DNA from: a virus
DNA: 36,411 nt
IMG/VR virus record: IMGVR_UViG_3300020438_002496
Location: 1 to 36,411 of that record
Direction: 5' to 3' (one strand)
Part shown: in pieces, positions 1 to 8,565 of the stretch
Layout of the letters: each line of letters starts with the position of its first letter
Numbering within the stretch: the first letter of the stretch is position 1
The notes under the pieces: generated by a model
The model's database searches: none
What the model saw: only the letters and a program-made list of their open reading frames with translations
Told to the model about the DNA's origin: nothing
Made by a program: the position numbers and the translations under genes

Positions 1-1259
1 CCTACTCCCACTTTAATATCTGTTAGTATATTCTTTTCTTCGTTTGTCGTTACTGGCATGGGCCTTCCTTGAATTCCCATCCAAGTATTATTTCTTTGTA
101 CGCCTACATGGTTTAGGACAGTCCACCTTAAATCGGCTGGTCCGCACTCTCCGTCTTGTGGCACTTCTGCATTAGCGTCAGAAGTTCCGATTACACGACC
201 GGTATCGTAGCCTCCACCAGCAAACATCAAAGGAACACTACCGCTCCAGTGGTCACGTCCAGCATTGCCGTTAATTTTAGGTGTTCTACCAAATTCTGTA
301 GCGACAACAAGGAGCGTTTTATCAAACAGGTCTCTAGCTTCTAGCTCGTCCATCAGGAGGCCAACATACCTATCTAATGTTACCTGACGGGTGTTGAGAG
401 CATTGACAATGCCGTTGTGCATGTCCCAGCCACCGTACTGGATGTTTACAAATTTAGCACCATTCTGTATGGCTCTAACTGCGGACAAGGCATCCTTGCC
501 CAACTGATCACCCTTAAACGTCTCGTACTTTGCATCTTCTTCTATTCTAAAGGTTTCAGCCGCCTTGCCTGTAATAGCAGTTACAGCTTGATTTTGAAAT
601 TCGCTCCAACCCTTACCTTGCTCTTTGATGCGTGAATGTTTTTCTACAAGATCTAGTAGCGATTTTCTAGCTAAGAATTTGTCTTTTTCCATCTTTAACT
701 GCAAGTCGCCAACGCCGTCTTTGCTGGCTTCATAACCCATATACTTTTGTCCCATCCAAGCAGAGCCATCACCTTCTATTTTATTCATCTTGATGTACGT
801 TGGTAGTCCGTGAGGGTAAGATACTGGGCCGTAGTATCCAGCCACCATAGCTCCATAACTAGGATAGTTCTGTGAGCTTCCGCCTTGATTTCTTTCTCCG
901 CCAACAACCCAGTGAGTAGCGGTCTGATGATTAGAGTCTTTATGGGCAAAACTTCTGACGATATTAACTTTGTCAGATCTTTTTGCTATTTCTTTGAAGA
1001 GGCCACCTATTTTAACCGTAGGTATCTTTGTTTCAACAAAGCCCGTTGCAGAGCGTCTTTCGACGGGAGCATAGGGGATAGGGTTAAATGTCTCTATGTG
1101 CGTAGCTCCACCGCCTAGCCATAGAAAAATCACGCTTTTCTCGTTTTTAGTTACTCTGGGGGAGTACTCATCAGCGTATGAGATACCAACATTGTTGGAG
1201 GCTAAGTAAGCTCCACCAAGAAAACTAGTGCCATAAGTTAAAAACTCGCGTCTCTTCAT
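1..1259 (-). CDS. DUF1501 family protein with Tat signal (C-terminus cut by window edge)
   Basis: The ORF starts at ATG 1259 and runs off the window, giving about 419 residues. The N-terminus begins MKRREFL, a twin-arginine motif, followed by a short hydrophobic stretch and a possible cleavage after SYA, so export by the Tat route is predicted. Just after it comes VIFLWLGGGATHIETFNP, the typical opening of DUF1501 proteins, which have an alkaline-phosphatase/sulfatase-like fold. Later segments (for example VATEFGRTPKINGNAGRDHW) also fit the family. The usual family length is 400-480 residues, so little is missing. DUF1501 proteins are extremely common in Planctomycetota and their reaction is mostly unknown. 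Finding one beside phage replication genes suggests capture from a planctomycete host. The family call is firm; the function is open. Confidence 0.85.
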   Translation of the reverse strand, partial: MKRREFLTYGTSFLGGAYLASNNVGISYADEYSPRVTKNEKSVIFLWLGGGATHIETFNPIPYAPVERRSATGFVETKIPTVKIGGLFKEIAKRSDKVNIVRSFAHKDSNHQTATHWVVGGERNQGGSSQNYPSYGAMVAGYYGPVSYPHGLPTYIKMNKIEGDGSAWMGQKYMGYEASKDGVGDLQLKMEKDKFLARKSLLDLVEKHSRIKEQGKGWSEFQNQAVTAITGKAAETFRIEEDAKYETFKGDQLGKDALSAVRAIQNGAKFVNIQYGGWDMHNGIVNALNTRQVTLDRYVGLLMDELEARDLFDKTLLVVATEFGRTPKINGNAGRDHWSGSVPLMFAGGGYDTGRVIGTSDANAEVPQDGECGPADLRWTVLNHVGVQRNNTWMGIQGRPMPVTTNEEKNILTDIKVGV

Positions 1260-1286
1260 AATAATATCTATTTATTCTCCCTATAT

Positions 1287-2324
1287 TTACCCCGGCGCTT
1301 CATAAAATCCTATATTAAACCCTTCCCTAGTGCAATCTTCGATGGTTTTTTCCATCCCATGCTCTTTTAAGTGCTTCTCTATATATATACACATATTATC
1401 TTCCGTTTCTGGCCATTTGTTTTTACAAAAATGACAGAGATACTTGCATTTCCAATGTTTTCTTGCGTTATCTAAGGGTTTGGGAGCATTATTTTGTCTA
1501 ATTTCTTCAACTCTATTTTTTAACATCCCCAGAAACCTGTCTTCATCGCTCTTGTCAAACATTAGGGAGAAAGGTTTAGGGTCTGGATTACCCTCTATAT
1601 CTTTATAAAAGAATATGCTCATAATCCTATTTGGGAACTCTGGATAGAGCTTAGAGATAGCGTAGAAGTACAGAAGTAATTGAGCGTCATTCTCAAGTTT
1701 TTTGTAGTCCTTTTCTTCTCCAGTAGCCCAATCCATACGGCGACCACTTTTCCAGTCAATCACTTCTATTGTGTCATCGTTTATTTTTGTTACAAGGTCG
1801 ATTGTCCCCTTGATGGCAAGCTGTCCTTCAACCTTTTCCCCATTTAATTCATACTCAAACTTAGCCCAATCTTCCTCAATTGGTATATCGAAATGTGGCT
1901 CAGGATGATGAATATTCCTAAGTCTGGGATCAAACTGCCCATCGCTATGGGTTAAAAAGGTCCATACCGTCTGAGCTACCTCTTTCCTTTCTTTTGGGGT
2001 AAACTTATGTTTAGAGTTCTTTGCGTAACAATCTATAGATATTTCCACTAATTCATTTACAAAGTCGTCAGTGTAAAGTTTATCCTTGTGGATTCTGATT
2101 TTTCCAGCGGCATCATCATCTACCACTAAATATTTTTTTCTTGGATTGTCTTGCTGGAACTTTTTAAGTCCGGCTAGAATCTCCATAGCCTTGTGAGCCA
2201 TCGTCCCCATGTCGGCTTTCTTTCCGCTATCAGACTGATGTCCAAGGACGTAGGTTATAAAATACTGCATCTCACAGTATGAATAATTATTATAACTTGA
2301 GCTTCTTACGTATGTAACTAACAT
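1287..2324 (-). CDS. RecB/Cas4-like PD-(D/E)XK nuclease with likely Fe-S cluster
   Basis: The protein has 345 residues. The N-terminus resembles the PDDEXK_1 family (RecB, AddB and Cas4-like exonucleases): GTMAHKAMEIL gives the motif I histidine, and GTIDLVTKINDD followed by EVIDWKSGR gives the D...DxK catalytic core. One cysteine near the N-terminus (C17) and a cluster near the C-terminus (C293, C297, C300, C312) match the split arrangement that holds a 4Fe-4S cluster in AddB and Cas4. The start is supported by AAAGGAAT just upstream, which also carries the stop of the preceding gene. It is the last gene of the replication operon, so a role in recombination or end processing is likely. No Cas genes or CRISPR arrays are nearby. 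Confidence 0.8.
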   Translation of the reverse strand: MLVTYVRSSSYNNYSYCEMQYFITYVLGHQSDSGKKADMGTMAHKAMEILAGLKKFQQDNPRKKYLVVDDDAAGKIRIHKDKLYTDDFVNELVEISIDCYAKNSKHKFTPKERKEVAQTVWTFLTHSDGQFDPRLRNIHHPEPHFDIPIEEDWAKFEYELNGEKVEGQLAIKGTIDLVTKINDDTIEVIDWKSGRRMDWATGEEKDYKKLENDAQLLLYFYAISKLYPEFPNRIMSIFFYKDIEGNPDPKPFSLMFDKSDEDRFLGMLKNRVEEIRQNNAPKPLDNARKHWKCKYLCHFCKNKWPETEDNMCIYIEKHLKEHGMEKTIEDCTREGFNIGFYEAPG

Positions 2325-2325
2325 A

Positions 2326-3105
2326 TTATTCCTTTAAGTGATTGTAAAATTTCTTTACCTTCACCATTAAGGTGTCAATACTTTCGACCTTATTGTCAAT
2401 AAAGTTTGTGAAGGGGTAGTCATCCAAGGCGATTTCACTTGAATGAGAGTCATCTAAGACCTTTCTAGTTAGTCTAACAAGTGTCCCTCCTGCTTCAGCT
2501 ACAGCTTTAGCCTCATTAGGGAATCGTACGTCTGCTATGATTGATAGTTGTGACTGTTCTTTTTGTATGTTTTTAATGCAAGAATTTACCCAGATAGGTT
2601 CGTACATCTTACGGCAGACATCCGTACCGAAGAACTGCATGAACTCACGAGCGGTCATTGGGCCTTCTCTCCACCCATAACTCCTCTTTGCATCGGGCGG
2701 CATAACCTTTTTCATTAGTGTGGAGTTTATTGCTTTGGGCATATTCTCCCACAGAAGATGTTCTTGGGGTTGATTCTTTTGTTCGTCTGTTCCAAACACG
2801 CACTCTTCTGGAATATCAAAGAGTCTTACACATATCCATTTAAGATGATCTGCAAAGCTATATAACTTGACATGAGGCCACATGTTCAATTCAGCATATT
2901 GAGAAAAACCTTCGTCGCTTCTTGTTATATCAAATTCTCCCCACCCCTCTTTCCCAGAGGAGTCCTCTGTAAGAATCATTAACTCCCCTTTACCCCCAAT
3001 GTTCCAATCCTTGATTAGGCCGTTTTCTTTTAAGACAATACCGTGAAGCATATTTGCCACAGTGTTTTTACCAGACTGCTTACGACCCGAAATTCCTAAA
3101 ATCAT
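2326..3105 (-). CDS. Deoxynucleoside monophosphate kinase
   Basis: The protein has 259 residues. It opens with MILGISGRKQSGKNTVANML, a P-loop (GRKQSGKNT, residues 7-15) as in phage dNMP kinases of the T4 gene 1 and adenylate-kinase-like type. REFMQFFGTDVCRK and IIADVRFPNEAKAV in the second half match conserved segments of this family. It would phosphorylate dNMPs to dNDPs for DNA synthesis. It overlaps the primase stop by four bases (ATGA), which indicates translational coupling. Its place with ribonucleotide reductase, dCMP deaminase and MazG fits a phage nucleotide pathway. Substrate specificity cannot be read from the sequence. Confidence 0.85.
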   Translation of the reverse strand: MILGISGRKQSGKNTVANMLHGIVLKENGLIKDWNIGGKGELMILTEDSSGKEGWGEFDITRSDEGFSQYAELNMWPHVKLYSFADHLKWICVRLFDIPEECVFGTDEQKNQPQEHLLWENMPKAINSTLMKKVMPPDAKRSYGWREGPMTAREFMQFFGTDVCRKMYEPIWVNSCIKNIQKEQSQLSIIADVRFPNEAKAVAEAGGTLVRLTRKVLDDSHSSEIALDDYPFTNFIDNKVESIDTLMVKVKKFYNHLKE

Positions 3106-4139
3106 TTGTAGTATCCTTTTAAGTCCTTTAATATTTTCTCGTCAATTGTCTCTGTTGGCATCGCGCCTAGATCTTTTGTGTGCATGTGAGGGAAGACCAG
3201 TTTGAAAAGCCTACCTATCTCTCTTTTTATTTTAATCTTAGATTCTCTACCAGCTTGATCATTGTCTGTAAGCACTATGAGTGTTGTCGTACCGCTTTTT
3301 AGCAAGAGGCTTCTCTGCTTGCTGGATATATCTTTTCCAAATAAACCTACTACGTTTTTAACTCCGCACTCCCACAATTTCCAAACATCTCCTTGGCCTT
3401 CGACTAAGAACATACACTGGGTTAGTCTTGATGTTTCAATGGCTTCATCGTAATTGTATAGGTAGTCCGTCTTCTTTATCCCGCTAGAGAATAAATATTT
3501 AGGCTGTAGCCAATCCTTAGTCGATCTAGCTATGTAACCTACTTCTGAACCTCCGTAATATATCGGTATAATTGACCTGTGTCTCATAGCAGATCTATTA
3601 TTGTTACAGTCTTTGACTCCAAAATGATTTAAAGTCTTTGTCTTGAATCCTCTACTCTCAAAGTATGGTGAGCCATCTGATGTTTCTACGGGCGCAATTT
3701 GAGGTTGTATGCTTATTACATCCTTCTTTTTCTTTATAGCTTTTACTAGGTTTCCAAAAACATCTTCTCTTGGCTTGACCTTTTCTTTAGCTTCTGTCTT
3801 AGCTCCGTTAACATTATACAACGCGCAAATATATTTCAAGGCTTCCGAAAACGAATCCGTGCCAAGTACACCTTTGACAAAACCGAAGATGTCGGTATTG
3901 TAGTGTTCGTGACATCCACGAGTCCAGCATCTCCAAGCCTTACGACTCGTTGAGATTGAAAGTCCTTGAGGGTTGTCACTACCTTCATGTATCGGACACC
4001 TCATAAATATATTATCTGCTACCTGCTCATACTCCAAGTCAAAACTATCTAAAAGCTTCTCGATATCTTCAAAAACAATCTCTTTTACTTTGTCTAGATC
4101 TAGTGTTGATTTATTTTTACGTACTGCCTTGCTACACAT
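3102..4139 (-). CDS. DNA primase (CHC2 zinc finger plus TOPRIM)
   Basis: The protein has 345 residues and would make RNA primers at the replication fork. The zinc-binding domain is visible as C48-P-I-H51 with C71 and C76, the DnaG-type CHC2 pattern. The TOPRIM domain follows in the second half, with MFLVEGQGDVWKLWECG giving the conserved glutamate and LIVLTDNDQAGRE giving the D-x-D metal site. There is no helicase domain, and a separate DnaB-like helicase is encoded three genes upstream. The start at 4139 has GGGAG nine bases ahead and lies inside the end of the GNAT gene. The protein is shorter than bacterial DnaG because the C-terminal helicase-binding domain is absent or unrecognisable. 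Confidence 0.9.
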   Translation of the reverse strand: MCSKAVRKNKSTLDLDKVKEIVFEDIEKLLDSFDLEYEQVADNIFMRCPIHEGSDNPQGLSISTSRKAWRCWTRGCHEHYNTDIFGFVKGVLGTDSFSEALKYICALYNVNGAKTEAKEKVKPREDVFGNLVKAIKKKKDVISIQPQIAPVETSDGSPYFESRGFKTKTLNHFGVKDCNNNRSAMRHRSIIPIYYGGSEVGYIARSTKDWLQPKYLFSSGIKKTDYLYNYDEAIETSRLTQCMFLVEGQGDVWKLWECGVKNVVGLFGKDISSKQRSLLLKSGTTTLIVLTDNDQAGRESKIKIKREIGRLFKLVFPHMHTKDLGAMPTETIDEKILKDLKGYYK

Positions 4140-4570
4140 GTGCAGTTACTCCCACAGTATTTACATTGACTTCTAGTATCATTATAGTATTCATCTAGCT
4201 CTTTATGCAACTTAAAACCAAAATTTTCTAGATTCCTACATGACATACACGTTCCGTCAGGTCTAACCCAAGCGTAAGAAAAAACTTCATTGCAGTCACC
4301 TAGATATTCTAGTCTTTTTTTTGTCAGCTCTTTTCCGACCCCTTGACCACGATAATCTGGATGAACCACCACACATCTAAGCATACAGTCTGAGACTGCC
4401 GCCCATCCAATTACCCTGTTTTTATCTAAAGCTATCCACGCGCACTCAATCTCTTCTAAGTGACTCGTGAAATATCCATTAGCAAACGAATTGTCTACAA
4501 GCCTACTAGCTTCAAACAACTGAGCATATCCAAAAGCCGGACTGGGCAATACTATATACTTATACTTCAT
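4100..4570 (-). CDS. GNAT-family N-acetyltransferase with C-terminal Cys-rich tail
   Basis: The protein has 156 residues from the ATG at 4570, which overlaps the end of the preceding gene by 11 bases. A longer reading upstream would run through that gene and is not supported. The acetyl-CoA site is clear: LRCVVVHPDYRGQGVGKEL contains the R/Q-x-x-G-x-G/A motif of GNAT enzymes. The tail after about residue 135 holds CKYCGSNCTC, a possible small metal-binding knuckle that is unusual for this family. The acetyl acceptor cannot be predicted. The last 40 bases overlap the primase start. Confidence 0.75.
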   Translation of the reverse strand: MKYKYIVLPSPAFGYAQLFEASRLVDNSFANGYFTSHLEEIECAWIALDKNRVIGWAAVSDCMLRCVVVHPDYRGQGVGKELTKKRLEYLGDCNEVFSYAWVRPDGTCMSCRNLENFGFKLHKELDEYYNDTRSQCKYCGSNCTCVARQYVKINQH

Positions 4571-4769
4571 GTTTCTTTTTAGGTGGCATATATCCAAAGA
4601 TATGTCCACATGTAAACCCGACAGCAAAAGATATGAAAGGAGCCTCAAACGATGAGTCTTGCATGAATCTGCTTATGCTCAGTGGTATCCCACCGACTGT
4701 TACCGCTAATAAGTCATACATACCTAATGCTATTACTGTAAATGTTACTATTTTTGCCGTTAGCGACAT
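4560..4769 (-). CDS. Small membrane protein, unknown function
   Basis: The protein has 69 residues and two hydrophobic stretches, about residues 4-27 (IVTFTVIALGMYDLLAVTVG) and 44-60 (APFISFAVGFTCGHIFGYM), followed by a basic tail PPKKKHEV. The topology is probably two membrane helices. I do not recognise a named family. It sits in the replication operon between GMP reductase and the GNAT gene and overlaps both, so it is co-transcribed. A holin is possible on size alone but nothing else supports that. Confidence 0.7.
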   Translation of the reverse strand: MSLTAKIVTFTVIALGMYDLLAVTVGGIPLSISRFMQDSSFEAPFISFAVGFTCGHIFGYMPPKKKHEV

Positions 4770-5833
4770 TATAATTTCTCCACTGATAAATCATTATGAG
4801 TTCTGTTTACACGCACAAATCGCGCTGTTTTACTAAAATCTTTTAACGAAGTAGCACCAGTATAAGCACAAGCACTACGCACACCCCCAAGAATATCATT
4901 GATAACAACCTCCGCCTTTCCTTTGTAAGCAACCTTTTGAACCCTACCCTCACTAGAACGATAGTTTAGTAGGCCGTCTCCGTGTTTTTCTTGAGCTTTT
5001 TTAGATGACATGCCATAGAATGTTAGGTATTTTGTTCCTGCGTGTTCTACCCACTCTCCTTCGCACTCTTTGGCTCCAGCCAACATTCCTCCAAGCATAA
5101 CAAAGTCAGCCCCTGCCGCATAAGCTTTGGCTACATCTGCTGGGCAGCGACAGCCTCCGTCAGCACATATCAAGCCGAGACGACCAGAATCAGACCGCAA
5201 GCCATGAGCAACGTGTGAACATTCTGCAATGGCCGAAAGTTGTGGATAACCGACTCCAGCCTTTAATCTGGTTGTACATGCAGATCCGGGGCCAATACCG
5301 ACCTTAACAATGTCAACTTCTCCATGTAAAATTAGTTCAGAAACCATCTCTGGCGTAGCAACATTGCCAGCCATTATAATTGAGTCTGGAAATTCCAGCC
5401 TAACTTTACCGCACCAGTCTACAAATTTCTCAGTGTATCCATTAGCTATATCAATACAAATATTTGGTGAGCAGTTTAAGGAATCTGAAATGTCGAGCAG
5501 TTTATCTAGCTCTCTTTCCCAGTCCATACCAACACTTACCCAAACGTTAGGCTCTATATTGTAGTATTTAAAATAGGATTCTATCTCTTCTGCTTCATAG
5601 TATTTATGCAGACATGTTATTGCTTCATAATTATTTAATGCTGCTCCCATTTTAAAAGTTCCTGTGGTGTCCATATTGGCCGCCATCAAAGGAACCCCAT
5701 GCCATTGTTTAGGCGAGTGGTAAAACTTAAAAGTTCTTTTAAGGTCTACTTGTTTTCTACTCGCAGCAGCCGATCTTTGTGGTACAAGTAAGACATCGTC
5801 GAAGTCTAACTTTATGTCATTATCAATCTTCAT
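4769..5833 (-). CDS. guaC: GMP reductase (IMPDH/GMPR family)
   Basis: The protein has 354 residues and would convert GMP to IMP with NADPH, a purine salvage step. It is a TIM barrel of the IMPDH/GMPR family. The active-site loop GIGPGSACTTR places the catalytic cysteine at residue 186, followed by KAGVGYPQLSAI, ADGGCRCPADVAKA, GADFVMLGGMLAG and YGMSSKKA. The absence of CBS domains, together with the C-terminal GGVRSACAYTGA segment, fits GMP reductase better than IMP dehydrogenase. The ATG at 5833 overlaps the end of the helicase gene; the reading can extend upstream only through that gene. A GMP reductase is an uncommon phage gene and may shift host guanine nucleotides towards adenine precursors. 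Confidence 0.9.
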   Translation of the reverse strand: MKIDNDIKLDFDDVLLVPQRSAAASRKQVDLKRTFKFYHSPKQWHGVPLMAANMDTTGTFKMGAALNNYEAITCLHKYYEAEEIESYFKYYNIEPNVWVSVGMDWERELDKLLDISDSLNCSPNICIDIANGYTEKFVDWCGKVRLEFPDSIIMAGNVATPEMVSELILHGEVDIVKVGIGPGSACTTRLKAGVGYPQLSAIAECSHVAHGLRSDSGRLGLICADGGCRCPADVAKAYAAGADFVMLGGMLAGAKECEGEWVEHAGTKYLTFYGMSSKKAQEKHGDGLLNYRSSEGRVQKVAYKGKAEVVINDILGGVRSACAYTGATSLKDFSKTARFVRVNRTHNDLSVEKL

Positions 5834-7274
5834 CCTGATCCTCCATATCAAACGGTACATCTGAACCTTCAATTACATCTCCATCCGGAGAAGAACGTAT
5901 CTCGTCTCTAGTCCTAAGCTCAATAAGCTGGGAATGAGAACCTATCATGTTCATATTTATATAGTTCCCATCCATAAGACCAGATCCATGTCTAGCTTTC
6001 AATGTCACAACCTTTCTGTTGCCTGCGTTTGGGCCGTCCTCAGCCAGCTCCTCTGCTGACTTTAATTTAAATATGGAGAATGACGTACATAACCAAATCA
6101 ATCTGTCAGAACCGCTCACAGCGGATGTGGACTCTTTGGTGATTCCATCTCTATTTAACTGTACAAAAGACAGACAAGCAAAGTCGTATTTAACAGCAAG
6201 GTTATGCAGGTTAGTAATCTGGAATCCAAGAGCTTGATATTCTTGAATGTTATTTGATATACCCGAAGAGGACATCAGCTTTAAGTAGTCATATACAACC
6301 AAGCAATCATTTGTTCTTCCCTCTTCGTCCTGACCGACCTCTCGTAGAATCCATCTTTTGATTGTGTTCAGGATCGTTTCAAAGGGCGCTCCAGCGACGC
6401 TGACGTAGGTATAAGGAATGTCTCTGATTTCCTCCATTGCGTTCCTGACTTTGATGAGCTTCTCATCATTATCTGCAAACTTACCGGTTGAGATTTCTTC
6501 TATCGGAACACCGCTTATGTTTGATAAGATTCTATTAAGGTGATCTTCTTTGCTCATCTCAGTATCGAGCATTAAAACTGGAATTCCCTTCCTAGCATTG
6601 TGCAGGGCTACATTATCGGCAAATACTGATTTACCAACTCCGGGCCTTGCAGAAACGAGATCAACACACTTGCGCCGCAAGCCACCGCCAACAACAGCGT
6701 CAAATCTAGGAAATCCGCTAGACAGTCCAATTTGGTCACATTTATTCTCTATTAAGAAGTCTACATATTCATCTATATCATCGCCTAGCATCTCAGGTTT
6801 CTGGCCGGATTCATCGTCACGCAAGAAATCCATAAGAGGTGTTTCTACAAGATTGATAATCTCATCAATGCTCTCATCGCCGTTTATAGAAACGATGTCA
6901 GTGTCTATCTTTTTTGCAATACGTCTTGCGCTACGTGCAAATTCAAACTTTTTAACCTGAGCGGCGAAGTGAGGTACATTCTCCTTCTTGACAGGGTAGT
7001 CCATCAAGTCCCGAATGTACTCTAATTCATGTGTAGTTTGGATAGTCTCAGATAAGTTTAACTGCTCCGCTGCCGACAAAATGGCGGGTATATCAATTGA
7101 AGCGTCTGCTTCTAAAACCTTTTCAACACACTTATATATGACTTGGTTGTTACGATTAGCAAAACTGCTTTGCGTAATAAAGTCGTTTATCTCAACATAT
7201 GATTCTAAACCGTAGGCAAACAAACCTGCTAGTACAGCACGTTCTGCCCCGATATCTGACAGTTCCGGATTCAT
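5823..7274 (-). CDS. dnaB: Replicative DNA helicase, DnaB-like
   Basis: The protein has 483 residues from the ATG at 7274, which has GGGAAG upstream and lies one base after the stop of the preceding gene. An N-terminal helical DnaB domain (about residues 1-110, SDIGAERAVLAGLF) is followed by a RecA-type ATPase. Walker A is SARPGVGKS near residue 213, Walker B is CLVVYDYLKL, and VQLNRDG is a typical later motif. It would unwind DNA at the fork as a hexamer and partner with the separate primase. The C-terminus is strongly acidic. Confidence 0.9.
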   Translation of the reverse strand: MNPELSDIGAERAVLAGLFAYGLESYVEINDFITQSSFANRNNQVIYKCVEKVLEADASIDIPAILSAAEQLNLSETIQTTHELEYIRDLMDYPVKKENVPHFAAQVKKFEFARSARRIAKKIDTDIVSINGDESIDEIINLVETPLMDFLRDDESGQKPEMLGDDIDEYVDFLIENKCDQIGLSSGFPRFDAVVGGGLRRKCVDLVSARPGVGKSVFADNVALHNARKGIPVLMLDTEMSKEDHLNRILSNISGVPIEEISTGKFADNDEKLIKVRNAMEEIRDIPYTYVSVAGAPFETILNTIKRWILREVGQDEEGRTNDCLVVYDYLKLMSSSGISNNIQEYQALGFQITNLHNLAVKYDFACLSFVQLNRDGITKESTSAVSGSDRLIWLCTSFSIFKLKSAEELAEDGPNAGNRKVVTLKARHGSGLMDGNYINMNMIGSHSQLIELRTRDEIRSSPDGDVIEGSDVPFDMEDQDED

Positions 7275-7275
7275 C

Positions 7276-7707
7276 TTATCTTCCCGTGCAGCGATTGCAC
7301 CTAACGTACTCACCATATACCAAATTTGCATTCATGGAAAACGTTTTTCCACACACATGACATTCCACATCTTTCTTAGATGGTTTACTTCTTCTTCTAG
7401 GGGTTTTGGTTTTCTCAAATTTTTCTGGGTCAAAGCTTGGATCGCTGTGTTCTCCCTCGTCTGCCCATTGGTTTCTTCTCGCTCTCACTGGAGTTTTCCT
7501 TTTATTATTACTTGGTTCTTCGTTTCTTGTTACGATAAAATCTTCATTTACCACAACACTACGTTCTGGTTTAGCCTCTGTTTTGTTTTCTGTTCTAGCT
7601 GGAGGATCGTCTTGCTTGACATTGCTGCTCAATATTCCTTTTATCAATTCCTCTTTCTGTTCTGGGGTCAGAGATTCTATAAGCGCTTTTACAATTTGAT
7701 CACTCAT
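7276..7707 (-). CDS. Unknown protein with C-terminal zinc ribbon
   Basis: The protein has 143 residues. The first 30 form a helical segment (VKALIESLTPEQKEELIKGI), the middle is charged and probably disordered, and the C-terminus has CHVCGKTF then VRCNRCTGR, a four-cysteine zinc ribbon. It overlaps the upstream gene by four bases and abuts the helicase gene, so it belongs to the replication operon. A DNA- or protein-binding accessory role is plausible, but I do not recognise the family. Confidence 0.75.
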   Translation of the reverse strand: MSDQIVKALIESLTPEQKEELIKGILSSNVKQDDPPARTENKTEAKPERSVVVNEDFIVTRNEEPSNNKRKTPVRARRNQWADEGEHSDPSFDPEKFEKTKTPRRRSKPSKKDVECHVCGKTFSMNANLVYGEYVRCNRCTGR

Positions 7708-8165
7708 TTCCTTTTTCCTTTTTCGATTAAGATATCTGCCTTTCGGCGTACGTTGTATTCTCTACTTTTTAGGTTTTCCAAACGCCCGTCTGCTGTTAGC
7801 TTCCACTCGTTTATCTTGCCTGCAATATCATTGTTTCTTATAATCGTGGCTACCTTTGTGTCGTGTTTGACATACTCACCCATCATCTCTGGAAGTGCTT
7901 CCGCTATGATGCTTTGCAGACTGTTATTGCACCATCTGGATACATTCTCACAGTGGGCGCGCTCTCTAGCTAAATGGTCAGCATACTGATACAAGTGATA
8001 AGCGTAATTAAAGCAATCGTCTTGAGTCAGCCTTTCTAATTGTTCCATACCCAAAGAGTCTGCAAGAGCAAATTCTGGAGCAAACTTAGAAGGCACTATG
8101 TTCTTTGCTGTAACATAACTGTCAATCCCGTCTAAAAAAGCTGATAGTCTATCTGCTGCGTTCAA
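7704..8165 (-). CDS. Unknown helical protein, possible recombination mediator
   Basis: The protein has 153 residues and probably starts at TTG 8165, since GGAGAG lies at good spacing and no nearby ATG has one. It is mostly helical. The tail RLENLKSREYNVRRKADIL resembles in pattern the end of the T4 UvsY mediator (a helix with LxxIKSR). With the RecA/UvsX-like gene two positions upstream, a UvsY-like loading role is a reasonable guess, but this is inference from a short pattern and position. It overlaps the upstream nuclease gene by 17 bases. Confidence 0.7.
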   Translation of the reverse strand: MNAADRLSAFLDGIDSYVTAKNIVPSKFAPEFALADSLGMEQLERLTQDDCFNYAYHLYQYADHLARERAHCENVSRWCNNSLQSIIAEALPEMMGEYVKHDTKVATIIRNNDIAGKINEWKLTADGRLENLKSREYNVRRKADILIEKGKRK

Positions 8166-8565
8166 TTTTATCTCTCCAATATTCTATCGAATCGTCCCAT
8201 CTTAGTTCTACTAATGTTATATCGTTCAATTCACACCATTCTATCTTGGCTCTGTCTCTTGCTTTTGCCTGTAAGAAACCAGCTTTGCTTTTGTGAAAGT
8301 AAGGTACATATTTATAATGCTGCTCTCCGTGTACCTCTACCCCCATTATAGCATTGGGAATATAGAAGTCAAGATATAAAACGGACTTTTTTGCAGGATT
8401 TACAGATCCCGGAAGTTTTACCTCTTCATATACGCTATATCCGGAAAATATTTCACTGAGCAGTTCTCTCGCCATCCTGTGGTAGAAAGAACATTTGGTT
8501 CTCTGCTTGGAATATTTCTTTAGATCAACGTTATATTCACGACCGTTTAGACCTGTAACTTTCAT
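8149..8565 (-). CDS. Vsr-like PD-(D/E)XK endonuclease
   Basis: The protein has 138 residues. The core YLDFYIPNAIMGVEVHGEQH has the D...ExxGxxH layout of small Vsr/DUF559-type nucleases, and DRAKIEWCELNDITLVELRW matches the helix and final strand of that fold. It likely cuts or nicks DNA. It overlaps the RecA-like gene by four bases (ATGA) and lies in the replication operon, so a role in repair or recombination is more likely than a free-standing homing function. No mobile-element boundaries are visible around it. Confidence 0.7.
   Translation of the reverse strand: MKVTGLNGREYNVDLKKYSKQRTKCSFYHRMARELLSEIFSGYSVYEEVKLPGSVNPAKKSVLYLDFYIPNAIMGVEVHGEQHYKYVPYFHKSKAGFLQAKARDRAKIEWCELNDITLVELRWDDSIEYWRDKIERSR

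Noticed and set aside
7357-7989. A 210-residue open frame on the plus strand
   Set aside because: It lies opposite two well-supported minus-strand genes, has a hydrophobic low-complexity product typical of antisense reading and has no ribosome site or motif.
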